DNA from: an uncultured Alsobacter sp.
Lineage (GTDB): Bacteria; Pseudomonadota; Alphaproteobacteria; Rhizobiales; Beijerinckiaceae
DNA length: 64,000 bases
Direction of reading: 5' to 3'
NCBI RefSeq assembly: GCF_945952055.1
Contig: NZ_CAMFHB010000004.1
Span: 154,206-218,205, forward strand
The notes beneath the pieces are model-generated. The model did not search any database and had not been told where the DNA came from. It saw only the letters and a list, made by a program, of their open reading frames with translations. Shown in pieces: positions 36,096 through 45,386 of this stretch (the stretch's first letter is position 1; each line of letters opens with the position of its first letter). Position numbers and translations under genes: made by a program.

Positions 36096-37352
36096 TCAGA
36101 GCCCGTCGATGGGGTTCTTGTCGAGGAGCGGCTTGACCACGGCCTGGGCCTTCTCGAGGGCCGCGGCCGGCGTGGCCTGGCCCGTGAGGGCCGACTGGAT
36201 TGCCGTCTGCACCGCCGCGGAGATCTGCGGCCAGGCCGGATGGGGCCCGCGCGCCTTGGCGAACTCCATCTGCCGCTTGAAGACCTCGTAGGCCTTGGGG
36301 TTCGACGGGTTGTCGATGGCGATGGAGGCGACCGGCGGCAGGCGCCCGCCGCTCCAGGCCTGCTTCATCTGCTCGGGCTCGGACATGAACTCGATGACCT
36401 TGAACGCGAGCTTGGGGTTCTTGGCGCCCTTGGGCACGCCCCAGACATAGCCGCCCAGCGCAGAGGCCTCGATGTTCTTGCCCTCGCGCACCGGCAGCAC
36501 GGCGACGCGCCACTCGAACTTGGCGTCCTTGTCCATGCGCTGCAGCTCCCAAGGTCCGCTGACGACCATGGCCGAGCCGCCGCCGAGGAAGGCGCTGGTC
36601 ATCTCGAACTGGCGCTTCACCAAAACGTCCTTGGAGGCCTGGCCGCTCTTCACCCAGTCGGCCCACAGCGCCAGGGCGGCGACGGAATCGGCCGAGGTGA
36701 GGTCGCGCAGGTTGCCGCCCGACTGCTGCAGGAAGGGCAGCCACTGGAACGTCCCCTCCTCCGACTGGATCGCCGAGAAGCCGATGCCGTAGACGTTCTT
36801 GGCGGGGTCGGTGAGCTTCTCGCTCGCGGCCTTCAGCTCGGCCCAGGTGCGCGGCGGCCTGTCGGGATCGAGCCCCTTCGCCCGGAACATGTCGGCGTTG
36901 TAGTAGAGGGCCAGCGTGTTGGCCTCGCCCGGCACGGCGAACTGCTTGCCGTTCCAGATCGTCGTGTTCCAGCTTCCGGGGAAGTAGCCGTCCTTCTTGA
37001 TGACCTTGGAGGCCTTGACCATCTCGGTCAGGTCCTCGAGCGCGCCCTGGCTGGCGAAGCTCGCGACGACCGGGTTGTCGATGGTGATGAGGTCGGGCAC
37101 GTCACCCGTGGCGATTCCCTTGATGAGCTGCTGCGAGAGCTGGCCGAAGGGGATGAACTTGTGGTCGAGCGGGTTGTCCGGGTTGAGCTTGTCCCACTTG
37201 GCGAGGTTGGCCAGCGCCGGTTCGGTGGCGTTGCCGAAGATGTGCCACATCGTGATCTTCTCGCCGGCGGCGGCGGAGCCGGCCGACAGGGCGGCCACGG
37301 CCACGGCACCCATGAGGCCCGCCAGGGCCTGACGCCTCGAACTGCCTTGCAT
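36096..37352 (-). CDS. Sugar ABC transporter substrate-binding protein (family 1) of the thu-like importer
   Basis: 418 aa. Signal peptide about 1-29 with an RR-like start (SSRRQALAGLMGAVAVAALS), possibly Tat-type. The mature part begins EKITMWHIFGNATEPALANL, with TWAELKAASEKLTDPAKNVY and GGSAMVVSGPWELQRM typical of family 1. Start 37352 chosen because the mature sequence and signal fit; GGGAGGAGAAG lies just upstream. Its substrate is probably a disaccharide, inferred from ThuA in the operon. Confidence 0.92.
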   Translation of the reverse strand: MQGSSRRQALAGLMGAVAVAALSAGSAAAGEKITMWHIFGNATEPALANLAKWDKLNPDNPLDHKFIPFGQLSQQLIKGIATGDVPDLITIDNPVVASFASQGALEDLTEMVKASKVIKKDGYFPGSWNTTIWNGKQFAVPGEANTLALYYNADMFRAKGLDPDRPPRTWAELKAASEKLTDPAKNVYGIGFSAIQSEEGTFQWLPFLQQSGGNLRDLTSADSVAALALWADWVKSGQASKDVLVKRQFEMTSAFLGGGSAMVVSGPWELQRMDKDAKFEWRVAVLPVREGKNIEASALGGYVWGVPKGAKNPKLAFKVIEFMSEPEQMKQAWSGGRLPPVASIAIDNPSNPKAYEVFKRQMEFAKARGPHPAWPQISAAVQTAIQSALTGQATPAAALEKAQAVVKPLLDKNPIDGL

Positions 37353-37407
37353 CGTCTTCTCCTCCCTCGTTGTCCGCGGCGCCCGCCGCGGTGTTTGAAC
37401 CGTCGTG

Positions 37408-38442
37408 TCAGGCGCCTGCGGGCGCGATCTCCACGCGCCGGCGCTCCCGCGCGCTCTCGATGGCGGCAAACACCATCGCGAGGCTGCGGACGTTGTGCTG
37501 GCCGGCCGTCTCCGGCGGCACGCCGCTACGCACGGCGGCGACGAAGTCACGCATGACGCCCTCGTGCCCGCCGATGCGCAGGGCCGGATCCGCCGGGGGC
37601 ACGTCGATCGGCACGCCGTCGCGCAGCACGCCCTGCGCCGTCGTCCCCTCGCGCTCGGCGGCGAAGCGGTCGTGCCCGTCCCAGGTCAGCGTCCCGGCCG
37701 AGCCGACGATGCGCCAGGCGCTCTCCCAGCTCGTGCGGAGCCCCTGGGCGCACCAGCTGCCGCGGTAGGTGTAGGTGGCGCCGCTGTCGAACTCGAAGAT
37801 CGCGTAGGCGCTCGCCCCGTGCGCGTACCAGGAGCCCTTCGGGTTCTCCTCGTGGCAGTAGACGGCGACCGGCTCGCCGCCGACCACGTAGCGGGCGGCA
37901 TCGAAGGTGTGGATCGCCATGTCGAGCAGCAGGACGTTGCGCATCTCCTCGCGGAAGCCGCCGAAGCGGGGCGCGAGGAAGAAGTCGGTATGGACGCTGG
38001 TGACCTCGCCGATGCCCCCGCCCGCGACGGCGGTGCGCAGGCGGCGGATGCCGTCGATGTAGCGGCGGTTCTGGACGACCGCGTGGATGACGCCGGCGGC
38101 GCGGGCCGCGGCGATCATCTCCCGGGCACGGTCGAGCGAGTCGGCCATCGGCTTCTCGCTCAGGACGTGGCAGCCGGCGCGGAAGGCCTGCATCACCACA
38201 CCGAAGCGGGCCTCGGGCACGACGACGTCGAACACCACGTCGGGCCGTACGGTGGCCAGCGCCTGGGTCAGATCGGATCCGGTCCAGGCCTCCGCGAGCC
38301 CGAATTCCGCGGCCCTCTCCCGGGCGCGGGCGGGATCGATGTCGAGGAGGCCTGCGACGGTCAGGCCGTCGATGCGGGCGGCGGCGTCGAGCCAGCGGCG
38401 GCTCATGGCTCCGCACCCCACGAGGAGAGCCCTCATGCCCAT
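37408..38442 (-). CDS. Gfo/Idh/MocA family oxidoreductase (ThuB-like position)
   Basis: 344 aa NAD(P)-dependent sugar dehydrogenase. Rossmann start RALLVGCGAMSRRWLDAA, conserved EKP in HVLSEKPMADS, and DMAIHTFDAARYVVGG with the catalytic-type Asp/His. It probably makes a 3-keto sugar from the imported glycoside. First gene of the operon; GGAGG lies 6 bases before the ATG at 38442. The operator of the divergent LacI regulator sits about 33 bases upstream. Confidence 0.88.
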   Translation of the reverse strand: MGMRALLVGCGAMSRRWLDAAARIDGLTVAGLLDIDPARARERAAEFGLAEAWTGSDLTQALATVRPDVVFDVVVPEARFGVVMQAFRAGCHVLSEKPMADSLDRAREMIAAARAAGVIHAVVQNRRYIDGIRRLRTAVAGGGIGEVTSVHTDFFLAPRFGGFREEMRNVLLLDMAIHTFDAARYVVGGEPVAVYCHEENPKGSWYAHGASAYAIFEFDSGATYTYRGSWCAQGLRTSWESAWRIVGSAGTLTWDGHDRFAAEREGTTAQGVLRDGVPIDVPPADPALRIGGHEGVMRDFVAAVRSGVPPETAGQHNVRSLAMVFAAIESARERRRVEIAPAGA

Positions 38443-38474
38443 GCATTTCCTCCGTACTCGGCGCTTTGGCGCGC

Positions 38475-38488
38475 CGTAAACGTTTACG
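38475..38488. promoter_or_regulatory. LacI-family operator (perfect 14-bp palindrome)
   Basis: CGTAAACGTTTACG is a perfect palindrome with the central CG of LacI/GalR operators. It lies in the 101-base gap between the divergent Gfo/Idh operon and the lacI-type gene, so one site can control both directions. Confidence 0.85.
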
Positions 38489-38543
38489 ACGTTGCTACCG
38501 GACCCATGTTTTGTCAATACGGAGAGCGCAGCGGAGCGAGGGC

Positions 38544-39578
38544 ATGGAACGCAGGGGCGTCGGAATCCGGGAACTGGCTCGCCAGCTCAACATCTCGATC
38601 GGCACCGTCTCCCGCGCCCTCAACGGCCGCGGCGAGGTCAATCCGCAAACAAGGATCCGCGTCCAGGAGGCGGCCGAGCGCCTCGGCTACGTGCCCAACC
38701 AGTCCGGCCGCACCCTGCGCCAGGGCAGCACGCGCAGCATCGCCCTGATGATGCGCATCTCCAGCGACCGCATGGCCTCGGGCGAGACCTTCTTCATGGG
38801 GCTCTCGGAGGGGCTGCAGGACACGCTCGCGCCCCTGGGGCTCGACCTGGTGCTCCTGCCCAGCGGCCCGTCGCATGACATGTTCGAGTTCCTGCGGCGC
38901 GCCGTGGAACGGCAGATCGCCGACGGGTTCATCGTCACGGACACGCAGAGGACCGATCCCCGGATCGACTACCTGATCCGCCGCCGCATTCCCTTCGTGG
39001 CACTCGGCCGGTCGCTGTCGGGGGGACCGCATCCCTGGGTCGACCTCGACTTCGAGGGCGTGGTCGACGATGCCGTGGCCCGCTTCGTCAAGGCGGGGCA
39101 CCGGCGCATCGCGCTGGGCCTCTCCGTGCGCGCCGTGAACAACCGCGTCGTCGCCGAGGAGGCCTACCGCAAGGCACTGGCGGGGCACGGCCTGCCCTTC
39201 GATCCGGCGCTGGTGCTGCGGGTGCCCAACGCCGAAGGCGGCGGCCAGGAGCTCGGCAGCGCCGTGCTCGCCCTCCCCGACCGTCCGACGGCGCTGTTCG
39301 TCGCGCAGGAGACGCTGGCGATCGGCCTGTATCGCCGCTTCGCCGAGGCGGGCCTCGCCGTGGGGCGGGACCTGTCGCTCATCGGCTTCCGGCGCAACCC
39401 GTCCTGCCAGTCGCTGACGCCGGCACTGACCTGCTACGACCTCTCGCTCCAGAAGCTCGGCGCCCGCCTGGCCGACATCCTCGTCGCCGAGATCGCGGGC
39501 CGCGAGGAGGCAGCGGCGCCACAGGAGCTGTGGCCCATGCACCTCGTACCGGGAGGCAGCGAGACTGTCCGGGGCTGA
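38544..39578 (+). CDS. LacI family transcriptional regulator (ThuR-like)
   Basis: 344 aa. N-terminal helix-turn-helix IRELARQLNISIGTVSRALN (about 8-27) and hinge helix near RLGYVPNQSGRTLRQGSTR, then a periplasmic-binding-protein-like sensor domain (MISSDRMASGE, DGFIVTDTQRTDPR, FVALGRSLSGGPHPW). Presumed repressor of the divergent sugar operon and of itself, released by the imported sugar or its product. Start 38544 chosen at the first residues before the HTH. Confidence 0.92.
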   Translation: MERRGVGIRELARQLNISIGTVSRALNGRGEVNPQTRIRVQEAAERLGYVPNQSGRTLRQGSTRSIALMMRISSDRMASGETFFMGLSEGLQDTLAPLGLDLVLLPSGPSHDMFEFLRRAVERQIADGFIVTDTQRTDPRIDYLIRRRIPFVALGRSLSGGPHPWVDLDFEGVVDDAVARFVKAGHRRIALGLSVRAVNNRVVAEEAYRKALAGHGLPFDPALVLRVPNAEGGGQELGSAVLALPDRPTALFVAQETLAIGLYRRFAEAGLAVGRDLSLIGFRRNPSCQSLTPALTCYDLSLQKLGARLADILVAEIAGREEAAAPQELWPMHLVPGGSETVRG

Positions 39579-39608
39579 GAGCCTGAGATGTCGGCGCCGC
39601 CCCTTCGA

Positions 39609-40550
39609 TCAATCCTCGAACGGCTCGACCTCGACGCGCCGGCCCACCAGGAAGGCATCCGCCACGAGGCGGAAGGGATCGGCGTCCACGTCCGTTCCGC
39701 CGCCCGACAGCAGCGCGGCGAAGCGGCGGTAGATGCCCTGGTATTCGCGCGATGGCTCCTCGACGGCCGGCTTGCCGTTGATGGAGAGCTTCGAGCCACC
39801 CTCAGCGAGCAGCAGGTGCAGGCCGTCCTGGGTCTCGACTGCGATGTCCCAGGACTGCTTGCCCGTCTGGCGCCAGTCGAAGACCGCGGACAGGGTCTCG
39901 TCGGCGCCGCCCGTCGCGGCGAAGACGAGGTCGGCCGCGATGGGGGCGGCGCGGTTGGCCGGGAACGACAACGTCGCCGACCGCACGAAGAGCGGCGTCG
40001 GCATGATGCGGGTCACGATCGACAGCGCGTTGATGCCGGGGTCGAAGACGCCGAAGCCGCCGGGCTCCCAGATCCAGGCCTGGCCCGGATGCCAGTGGCG
40101 CACGTCCTCCTTCCAGGTCACCTCCAGCCGGCGGATCTGCCGGCCGGCGAGCTGGCGGCGGGCTTCCTCCACCCCCGCGTTGAACTGCGAGTGCCAGGTC
40201 GCGAAGAGCGTCAGCCCGGCCGCCGTGGACCGGCGCTGCAGGTCGACGAGTTCGCTGACCGTGGCCGCCGGAGGCTTTTCCAGGAGCACGTGCTTGCCCG
40301 CCGACAGCGCCGCCCTGGCGATGACGTAACGGACCTGCGGCGGCGTGCAGATGGCCACCGCATCCACGCCCTTCGCGTCGCGCAGCAGGTCCTGCCAGTC
40401 GCGATAGGACTGCGCGAGCCCCGGCAGGCTCTCGCCCCGCTGGCTGGCCACCGCCACCACCTCGAAATCCGGGTCGGCGGCGATGACGGGGACGTGCTGG
40501 TCGGTCGCGATCTTGCCGAGGCCGATCAGGCCGATGCCGTAGCGTGCCAT
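39609..40550 (-). CDS. D-galactose / L-arabinose 1-dehydrogenase-like Gfo/Idh oxidoreductase
   Basis: 313 aa. Strongly resembles the Azospirillum-type L-arabinose 1-dehydrogenase and related D-galactose dehydrogenases: GIGLIGLGKIATDQHVPVI, ICTPPQVRYVIARAAL, KHVLLEKPPAATVSEL, TLFATWHSQFNAGVEEAR, and the diagnostic VRHWHPGQAWIWEPGGFGVF and DPGINALSIVTRIMP. It oxidises an aldose at C1 to the lactone with NAD(P), the first step of non-phosphorylative sugar oxidation. Convergent with the LacI gene; probably a separate unit. Confidence 0.9.
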   Translation of the reverse strand: MARYGIGLIGLGKIATDQHVPVIAADPDFEVVAVASQRGESLPGLAQSYRDWQDLLRDAKGVDAVAICTPPQVRYVIARAALSAGKHVLLEKPPAATVSELVDLQRRSTAAGLTLFATWHSQFNAGVEEARRQLAGRQIRRLEVTWKEDVRHWHPGQAWIWEPGGFGVFDPGINALSIVTRIMPTPLFVRSATLSFPANRAAPIAADLVFAATGGADETLSAVFDWRQTGKQSWDIAVETQDGLHLLLAEGGSKLSINGKPAVEEPSREYQGIYRRFAALLSGGGTDVDADPFRLVADAFLVGRRVEVEPFED

Positions 40551-40711
40551 GGTGTCTCCTCCTCCTGGGTGGGCGTTTGGTCCGCCAAGCCAACGCGGAA
40601 CGGGGCGGCCGGATCACCGTCATGGGTCGATGCGGGCAAATATTACAAAAGCCAAATTCGTAGCCGCAGCGCCACAACGTTTAGATTGCTCAATGTTTGC
40701 GAAACGAGTCC

Positions 40712-40725
40712 CGGGTTAAGACCCG
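40712..40725. promoter_or_regulatory. Small dyad in the leader of the PAS gene
   Basis: CGGGT-TAAG-ACCCG, a 5-bp inverted repeat 62 bases before the PAS-protein start, within a 237-base region whose left part (40640-40700) is unusually AT-rich. Possible operator or promoter region; no other signal seen. Confidence 0.3.
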
Positions 40726-40787
40726 TGCACGACGGTGCAGCACCCCCCGAACTGGTCCGATCGAACGATCCCGGCTCGGATTCCACC

Positions 40788-42023
40788 ATGACGTCCCACC
40801 ATCCGCTACCCCGCCACGCGGCCACGCCGCCGTCCCTGCACGAGTCGACCTTCGGGGTCGGCGAGCTGTTCTTCTCCCGCACCGACCCCGCCGGCATCAT
40901 GCAGTCCGGCAACGCGGTCTTCCAGCGCGTCAGCGAATATTCCTGGGACGAGCTGATCGGTCGTCCGCACAAGCTCATCCGCCATCCGGGCACGCCGCGC
41001 GCCGTGTTCCACCTGCTCTGGCAAACGATCAAGGCCGGCAGGCCCATCGGCGCCTACGTCCAGAACAAGGCGCGCAGCGGCGCCTTCTACTGGGTCTATG
41101 CCGTGGTGACGCCCATTCGCGAAGGCTATCTCTCGGTGCGGCTCAAGCCCGTCAGCGACCTGGTGCCGCGCATCAAGGCGCTGTACGCCGCCCATGCCGA
41201 GATGGAGCGCAAGAGCGGCTGCACGCCGGCCGAGAGCGCGGCACTGCTGCTGGACGAGATCAGGGGCCTGGGTTTCCCGGACTACGGCGCCTTCAGCGCG
41301 GCGGCGTTGGCCCGCGAGCTCAACGCCCGCGCCGACGCGCTGTCGCGGGACCGGGACGCGATGACCGGGTGCCTGAACGAGGTGTCCGTCCTGACGCGTT
41401 CGATCCTGCTGCTGTCGGATGCCACGCACCGGTCCTACGCCGCCCTCAAGCTCGCGCCGATGAACATCAGCCTGGAGGCATCGCGCGCCGGGCAGGCCGG
41501 CATCCCCACCGGCGTCGTCGCACGGAACTACCAGATGCTGGCGGGCGAACTGAACGACGTGCTGACGGCCTTCGTGGTCGCGGCCAACGAGCTCGGCGAA
41601 AGCGTCAACAAGAGCCTCTTCCTGGCGGGCACCGCGGCCCTGCAGCGCGAGATGCACGCGGTGTTCGATGGCGAGCGCGGCGGAGGCGGCAGCACGCGGG
41701 CCGCCGACATGGCGATCCTGCATGAGCAGCAGGGCGCTTATTTCAGCATGGCGTCCGCCAGCCTGGACGACGTCGCGCGCGCCAGGACCGCGTTCGTCCG
41801 CTCCTGCACCGCCATGGGCCGTCTCGTCTCGGCGCTGGAGGTCATGCGGGTGATGGGCAAGGTCGAATGGGCCCGGGTCGGGGTCTCGTCCGGGCACATG
41901 GACGCGCTGCTCAGTCAGTTCGGCGCGTTCCAGACCGAGTTGCGCGACACCTTGCGCAAGCTCGACGGGCTCAACAAGGACCTGGGCCTGCTGGCGACCC
42001 AGGCGCTCGCCGCGGCGGCCTGA
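40788..42023 (+). CDS. Aer-type PAS domain protein without a chemoreceptor signalling domain
   Basis: 411 aa, soluble. The N-terminal PAS (about 22-125) is of the Aer aerotaxis kind: MQSGNAVFQRVSEYSWDELI, GRPHKLIRHPGTPRAVFHLL, and YVQNKARSGAFYWVYAVVTP. Aer-like PAS domains bind FAD and sense redox state. The rest is helical (LKLAPMNISLEASRAG, ALLSQFGAFQTELRDTL) and looks distantly chemoreceptor-like, but lacks the conserved hairpin tip that binds CheW/CheA. Start 40788 is the first sensible ATG; the frame is open far upstream without protein-like sequence. Confidence 0.82.
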   Translation: MTSHHPLPRHAATPPSLHESTFGVGELFFSRTDPAGIMQSGNAVFQRVSEYSWDELIGRPHKLIRHPGTPRAVFHLLWQTIKAGRPIGAYVQNKARSGAFYWVYAVVTPIREGYLSVRLKPVSDLVPRIKALYAAHAEMERKSGCTPAESAALLLDEIRGLGFPDYGAFSAAALARELNARADALSRDRDAMTGCLNEVSVLTRSILLLSDATHRSYAALKLAPMNISLEASRAGQAGIPTGVVARNYQMLAGELNDVLTAFVVAANELGESVNKSLFLAGTAALQREMHAVFDGERGGGGSTRAADMAILHEQQGAYFSMASASLDDVARARTAFVRSCTAMGRLVSALEVMRVMGKVEWARVGVSSGHMDALLSQFGAFQTELRDTLRKLDGLNKDLGLLATQALAAAA

Positions 42024-42033
42024 CGGGCCGCGC

Positions 42034-42588
42034 TCAGGCCCCGGCGGGCAGACGGCCGTCCGGGGTCAGGCTGTCCACCGTGCGCGGCAGGTCCTGCGAC
42101 AGGCGGGACAGGAGTTCGTCGCGCGAGAGGCCGGTCTTCTCCTGCAGAGACTGCAGCACGTCCGGGCCGATCGAGCGCTCGAGCTCGTCGGCCGTGATCT
42201 CGCGGTTGGGACCGCTCGACACCCACGAATGGGCCGCGTCGCCCATGCCGTTCTGCTGGAAGCGCTCCATGAGCTCGCGCAGGCCGTTGCCGAGGAACCC
42301 GCCGGCGCCGGCGCCGCCCAGCATCGAGCCGAGGCCGCCACCGGTGGAGCCACCGCCCAGGATGTCGGAGATCATGCCGCCGAGCCCGCCCGAGCTGCCG
42401 GTCTGCGGCACGCTGCCCTGGCCCATCCCCGCTCCGGTGGCCATTCCGGCGCCGTTGTCCAGGCCTCCTCCATTCCCCATGCCGCCGGCTCCGCCGCGCA
42501 GCATCTCCGCGATCTTGTCACGGTTCTGATAGCCGGCGATCGCCAGCAGTCCCAGGAGGGCGGTCATCGAGGGAAATTCACGGGACAT
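42034..42588 (-). CDS. YidB-like DUF937 family protein
   Basis: 184 aa. Begins [30 protein letters not shown], then a Gly-rich middle ([19 protein letters not shown]), ending with the conserved [33 protein letters not shown] and [19 protein letters not shown], the YidB/DUF937 signature. Function unknown. Start 42588 chosen for family fit; GGAG lies 9 bases upstream. Confidence 0.85.
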   Translation of the reverse strand: MSREFPSMTALLGLLAIAGYQNRDKIAEMLRGGAGGMGNGGGLDNGAGMATGAGMGQGSVPQTGSSGGLGGMISDILGGGSTGGGLGSMLGGAGAGGFLGNGLRELMERFQQNGMGDAAHSWVSSGPNREITADELERSIGPDVLQSLQEKTGLSRDELLSRLSQDLPRTVDSLTPDGRLPAGA

Positions 42589-42719
42589 CGGTCGGGCTCC
42601 AGGTTGCGACTTGCCTGCGCTCCAATCCGCCCAAACGGGCAAGGTTCCGCATCGAACCTTTTGCCCCCTTCGAAGGTTAGCTTGGCGTTCAGCTTGGGCA
42701 ACATCTCGGGAAGAGGACC

Positions 42720-42995
42720 ATGGGCATTCTCTGGACCATCATCATCGGCTTCGTGGCGGGCGTGATCGCCAAGTTCATCACGCCGGGCAGCAACGAGCCG
42801 TCGGGCTTCATCCTCACCACCATTCTCGGGATCGTGGGGGCGTTCGTGGCGACCTATGTCGGCCAATCGATCGGCTGGTACCGTGCCGGAGAAGGCGCGG
42901 GACTGATCGGGGCCGTGGTCGGCGCGATCATCGTCCTCGTGATCTGGGGCATGATCGCGGGTGGACGCAGCAGCAGCACGACCACCTACCGCTGA
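42720..42995 (+). CDS. GlsB/YeaQ/YmgE family stress-response membrane protein
   Basis: 91 aa with three hydrophobic segments ([61 protein letters not shown]), the transglycosylase-associated protein pattern. [10 protein letters not shown] forms a short polar tail. Members are often induced by general stress. GGGAAGAGG precedes the ATG. Its end overlaps the hybrid-kinase gene end by 10 bases (convergent). Confidence 0.9.
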   Translation: MGILWTIIIGFVAGVIAKFITPGSNEPSGFILTTILGIVGAFVATYVGQSIGWYRAGEGAGLIGAVVGAIIVLVIWGMIAGGRSSSTTTYR

Positions 42996-45373
42996 TCCGC
43001 ACCTCGCGCCTGTGACGAACGCTCTCCGCCGACCAGCGACTGGATCACGGCGGAGAGTTCGTCCTGGCGGAACGGCTTCGAGAGCTGGGGAAAGCCCAGG
43101 TCGAGGCTGCCGCCTGCATAGCCCGTGACGACCAGCACCGGCATGTTCGGAGCCCGCTCCCCGGCCAGCCGCGCCAGGTCGACGCCACTCATGTTGGGCA
43201 TGGTGAAGTCGGTGACGAGGATGTCGAAGTCCTGGCCCGAGGAGAGCATGCCGAGCGCCTTGGCGCCGCCATTCGCCTCCGCGACGCTGTGGCCGAGTTC
43301 GCGCAGCATCTCGGCCATTCCGGCCCGCACCAGTTCCTCGTCGTCGACCAGCAGGATGCGCAGGCTCGCCGGCGCGGGCGCCGGAGCCTTCGGGCGCGTA
43401 TTGCGCGCCCGCGGGGCCGGCGCCTTGGCGACCGGCACCAGCAGCGTGGCGGTCGTGCCGGTTCCGAGCAGGCTCGCCAGCGTGAAGGAGCCCCCGAGCT
43501 GCGCCGCCAGGCCGTGCACCATGCTCAGGCCGAGGCCCGTGCCGGCGCCCACGTGCTTGGTGGTGAAGAACGGCTCCACCGCGCGGCGCAGAGTGTCGTC
43601 GTCCATGCCCTTGCCGGTGTCCTCGACGGTCACCTGGATGAGCGGGGTTTCCTCGTCCCACGCCGGCGTCGCGGAAATGGTCAGCGTGCCGCCGTCCGGC
43701 ATCGCATCGCGCGCGTTGACGCACAGGTTCAGGATGGCGAGCTCGAACTGGTTGGCGTCGAGGAAGGCCGCCGGCAGGCCGGGCTCCGCCTCGATGCGCA
43801 GCGTGATCCGCGCCCCGATCGAGCTGGCGATCAGGTCGCGCATGCCGTGCAGGAGCGAGCCCACGTCGGCGGGCCCCGCCTCCAGGGTCTGCCGCCGGGC
43901 AAAGCCCAGGAGCCGCTGCACCAGCGTCTTGGCGCGCTCGGCCGACTGGAGCGCGTTGCCGATCATGCGCGCGGCGCGGCCGTCGACCCCGCCGTAGCGC
44001 CGGTTCAGGATGTCCAGCGCGTTGGTGATCGGCATCAGCAGGTTGTTGAAGTCGTGCGCGACGCCGCCGGTCAACTGGCCGAGGGTGTCGAGCTTGGCCA
44101 TCTCGTGCATCCGTGCCGTGGCCTCGGCCAGCCGCTGCTGGTCCAGCACCCGGTCGGTCACGTCCGTGGCGAACTGGTAGGCGCCGACGATCCGGCCCGC
44201 CTGGTCGCGGAGCGGGTTGAAATTCATCTCCAGAAGGCGCTCCTCGCCGCGCCTGTCGGCCAGCGTCACCACCTCGGTGAAGGCCTCGCCGGCGATGGCC
44301 CTGTCCCACGCCCGCGCCAGGACGGCCGCGGTCTCCGGGCGATCGTGCAGGATGTCGTCCAGCACGTCGCCGTGGCGCGGAACGCGGCCGAACAGTTCCC
44401 CGAAGACGCGGATCGCGGCCCGGTTGATGGCCAGGATCCGCCTCCCCGTGTCGAGCACCTGGACGAAGCTGTCCGTCCCTTCGACGATGTCGGCCAGGAG
44501 CTTGCGCTCGGCGAGGGCCTCGGAGACGCGCTTCTCCAATGTCTCGTTCAGGGTGACGAGCTCGAGTTCGGCGCGCTTGCGCGCGGTGATGTCCTGGAAC
44601 AGGACCGCGACCTGGCGGCGCGAGGCAGGCTCCACCCGGAAGGCGGAAAGATCGAGGTGACGCTCGGTCGCCTCGAGCATCCGCTCGAAGCGGATGGTCG
44701 AGCCCGTCACCAGCACGTCCCGGTACATCCGGATCCAGCCGTCGGCCTCGTCGGGGACCATGTCGCGGACCCGGCGTCCGACCACGCTCGTGAGCCCGGC
44801 GTGGCGTTCGTAGGCGGGGTTGGCATCCACATGGACATAGTCATCCAGCGGTCCCGACGGGCCGTCGACGAACTCGATGACGCAAAAGCCTTCGTCCATC
44901 GAATTGAAGAGGGTCCTGTACCGGGTCTCGCTTTCGCGGATCTGGATGAGCCTGGCGCGGGCCTCGTACTGGCGACGGCGGCCGCGCAGGGCCGAGTTCG
45001 CGATGCTGACGAGCGTCGTGGGATGAAACGGGCGCTCGAGGAAGGTCACGTTGCCCAGGGTCTGGAGCAGGCGGTCGGCGGACGGGTTTCGCTCCAGGCC
45101 GCCGCCGCGCTGCGTGAGCAGGATGACCGGTAGGTCGGACCATTCCTCCTGGCGGTTCAGCCAGTCGGACAGGCCGCTGAGATCGGCGGTGGACAGCGCT
45201 TCCTCGGCCACCACGGCGAAGCCCGCGCCGGCCTGGAGTTCATCGACGAGGACGCACAGCGAACTGCAGTCGCGCGCCACCATGCCGGCCTCGCGCAGCA
45301 TCATGGCCGCGACGTGGGCGTCGCGGCCGAGAGGCGCGAGGATGAGCGCGCGTTCGGAGATGGGTCCCGGCAT
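42986..45373 (-). CDS. Hybrid sensor histidine kinase with degenerate N-terminal receiver, two PAS domains and C-terminal receiver
   Basis: 795 aa, no membrane helix. Residues 1-130: receiver-like but lacking the phospho-acceptor Asp (VVAEEAL at that place). PAS 1 about 150-265 (ending VAVLFQDITARKRAE), coiled coil 268-295, PAS 2 about 297-410. DHp His440 (GGVAHDFNNLL), N-box Asn553, DTGKGM at 585-590, GTGLGLSMVHG at 611-621. C-terminal receiver 671-785 with Asp677-678, phosphoacceptor Asp722 and Lys766. It probably signals with the KaiC-like ATPase encoded 13 bases upstream. Confidence 0.92.
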   Translation of the reverse strand: MPGPISERALILAPLGRDAHVAAMMLREAGMVARDCSSLCVLVDELQAGAGFAVVAEEALSTADLSGLSDWLNRQEEWSDLPVILLTQRGGGLERNPSADRLLQTLGNVTFLERPFHPTTLVSIANSALRGRRRQYEARARLIQIRESETRYRTLFNSMDEGFCVIEFVDGPSGPLDDYVHVDANPAYERHAGLTSVVGRRVRDMVPDEADGWIRMYRDVLVTGSTIRFERMLEATERHLDLSAFRVEPASRRQVAVLFQDITARKRAELELVTLNETLEKRVSEALAERKLLADIVEGTDSFVQVLDTGRRILAINRAAIRVFGELFGRVPRHGDVLDDILHDRPETAAVLARAWDRAIAGEAFTEVVTLADRRGEERLLEMNFNPLRDQAGRIVGAYQFATDVTDRVLDQQRLAEATARMHEMAKLDTLGQLTGGVAHDFNNLLMPITNALDILNRRYGGVDGRAARMIGNALQSAERAKTLVQRLLGFARRQTLEAGPADVGSLLHGMRDLIASSIGARITLRIEAEPGLPAAFLDANQFELAILNLCVNARDAMPDGGTLTISATPAWDEETPLIQVTVEDTGKGMDDDTLRRAVEPFFTTKHVGAGTGLGLSMVHGLAAQLGGSFTLASLLGTGTTATLLVPVAKAPAPRARNTRPKAPAPAPASLRILLVDDEELVRAGMAEMLRELGHSVAEANGGAKALGMLSSGQDFDILVTDFTMPNMSGVDLARLAGERAPNMPVLVVTGYAGGSLDLGFPQLSKPFRQDELSAVIQSLVGGERSSQARGADQR

Positions 45374-45386
45374 CAGGCGGGGACCG

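Noticed and set aside
34119..37556. Open frame of 1145 codons on the plus strand
   Set aside because: It lies antisense to the thu-like permeases and binding protein, which have clear family motifs. Its product is dominated by Gly, Arg, Asp, His and Gln, the usual shadow of GC-rich third positions.
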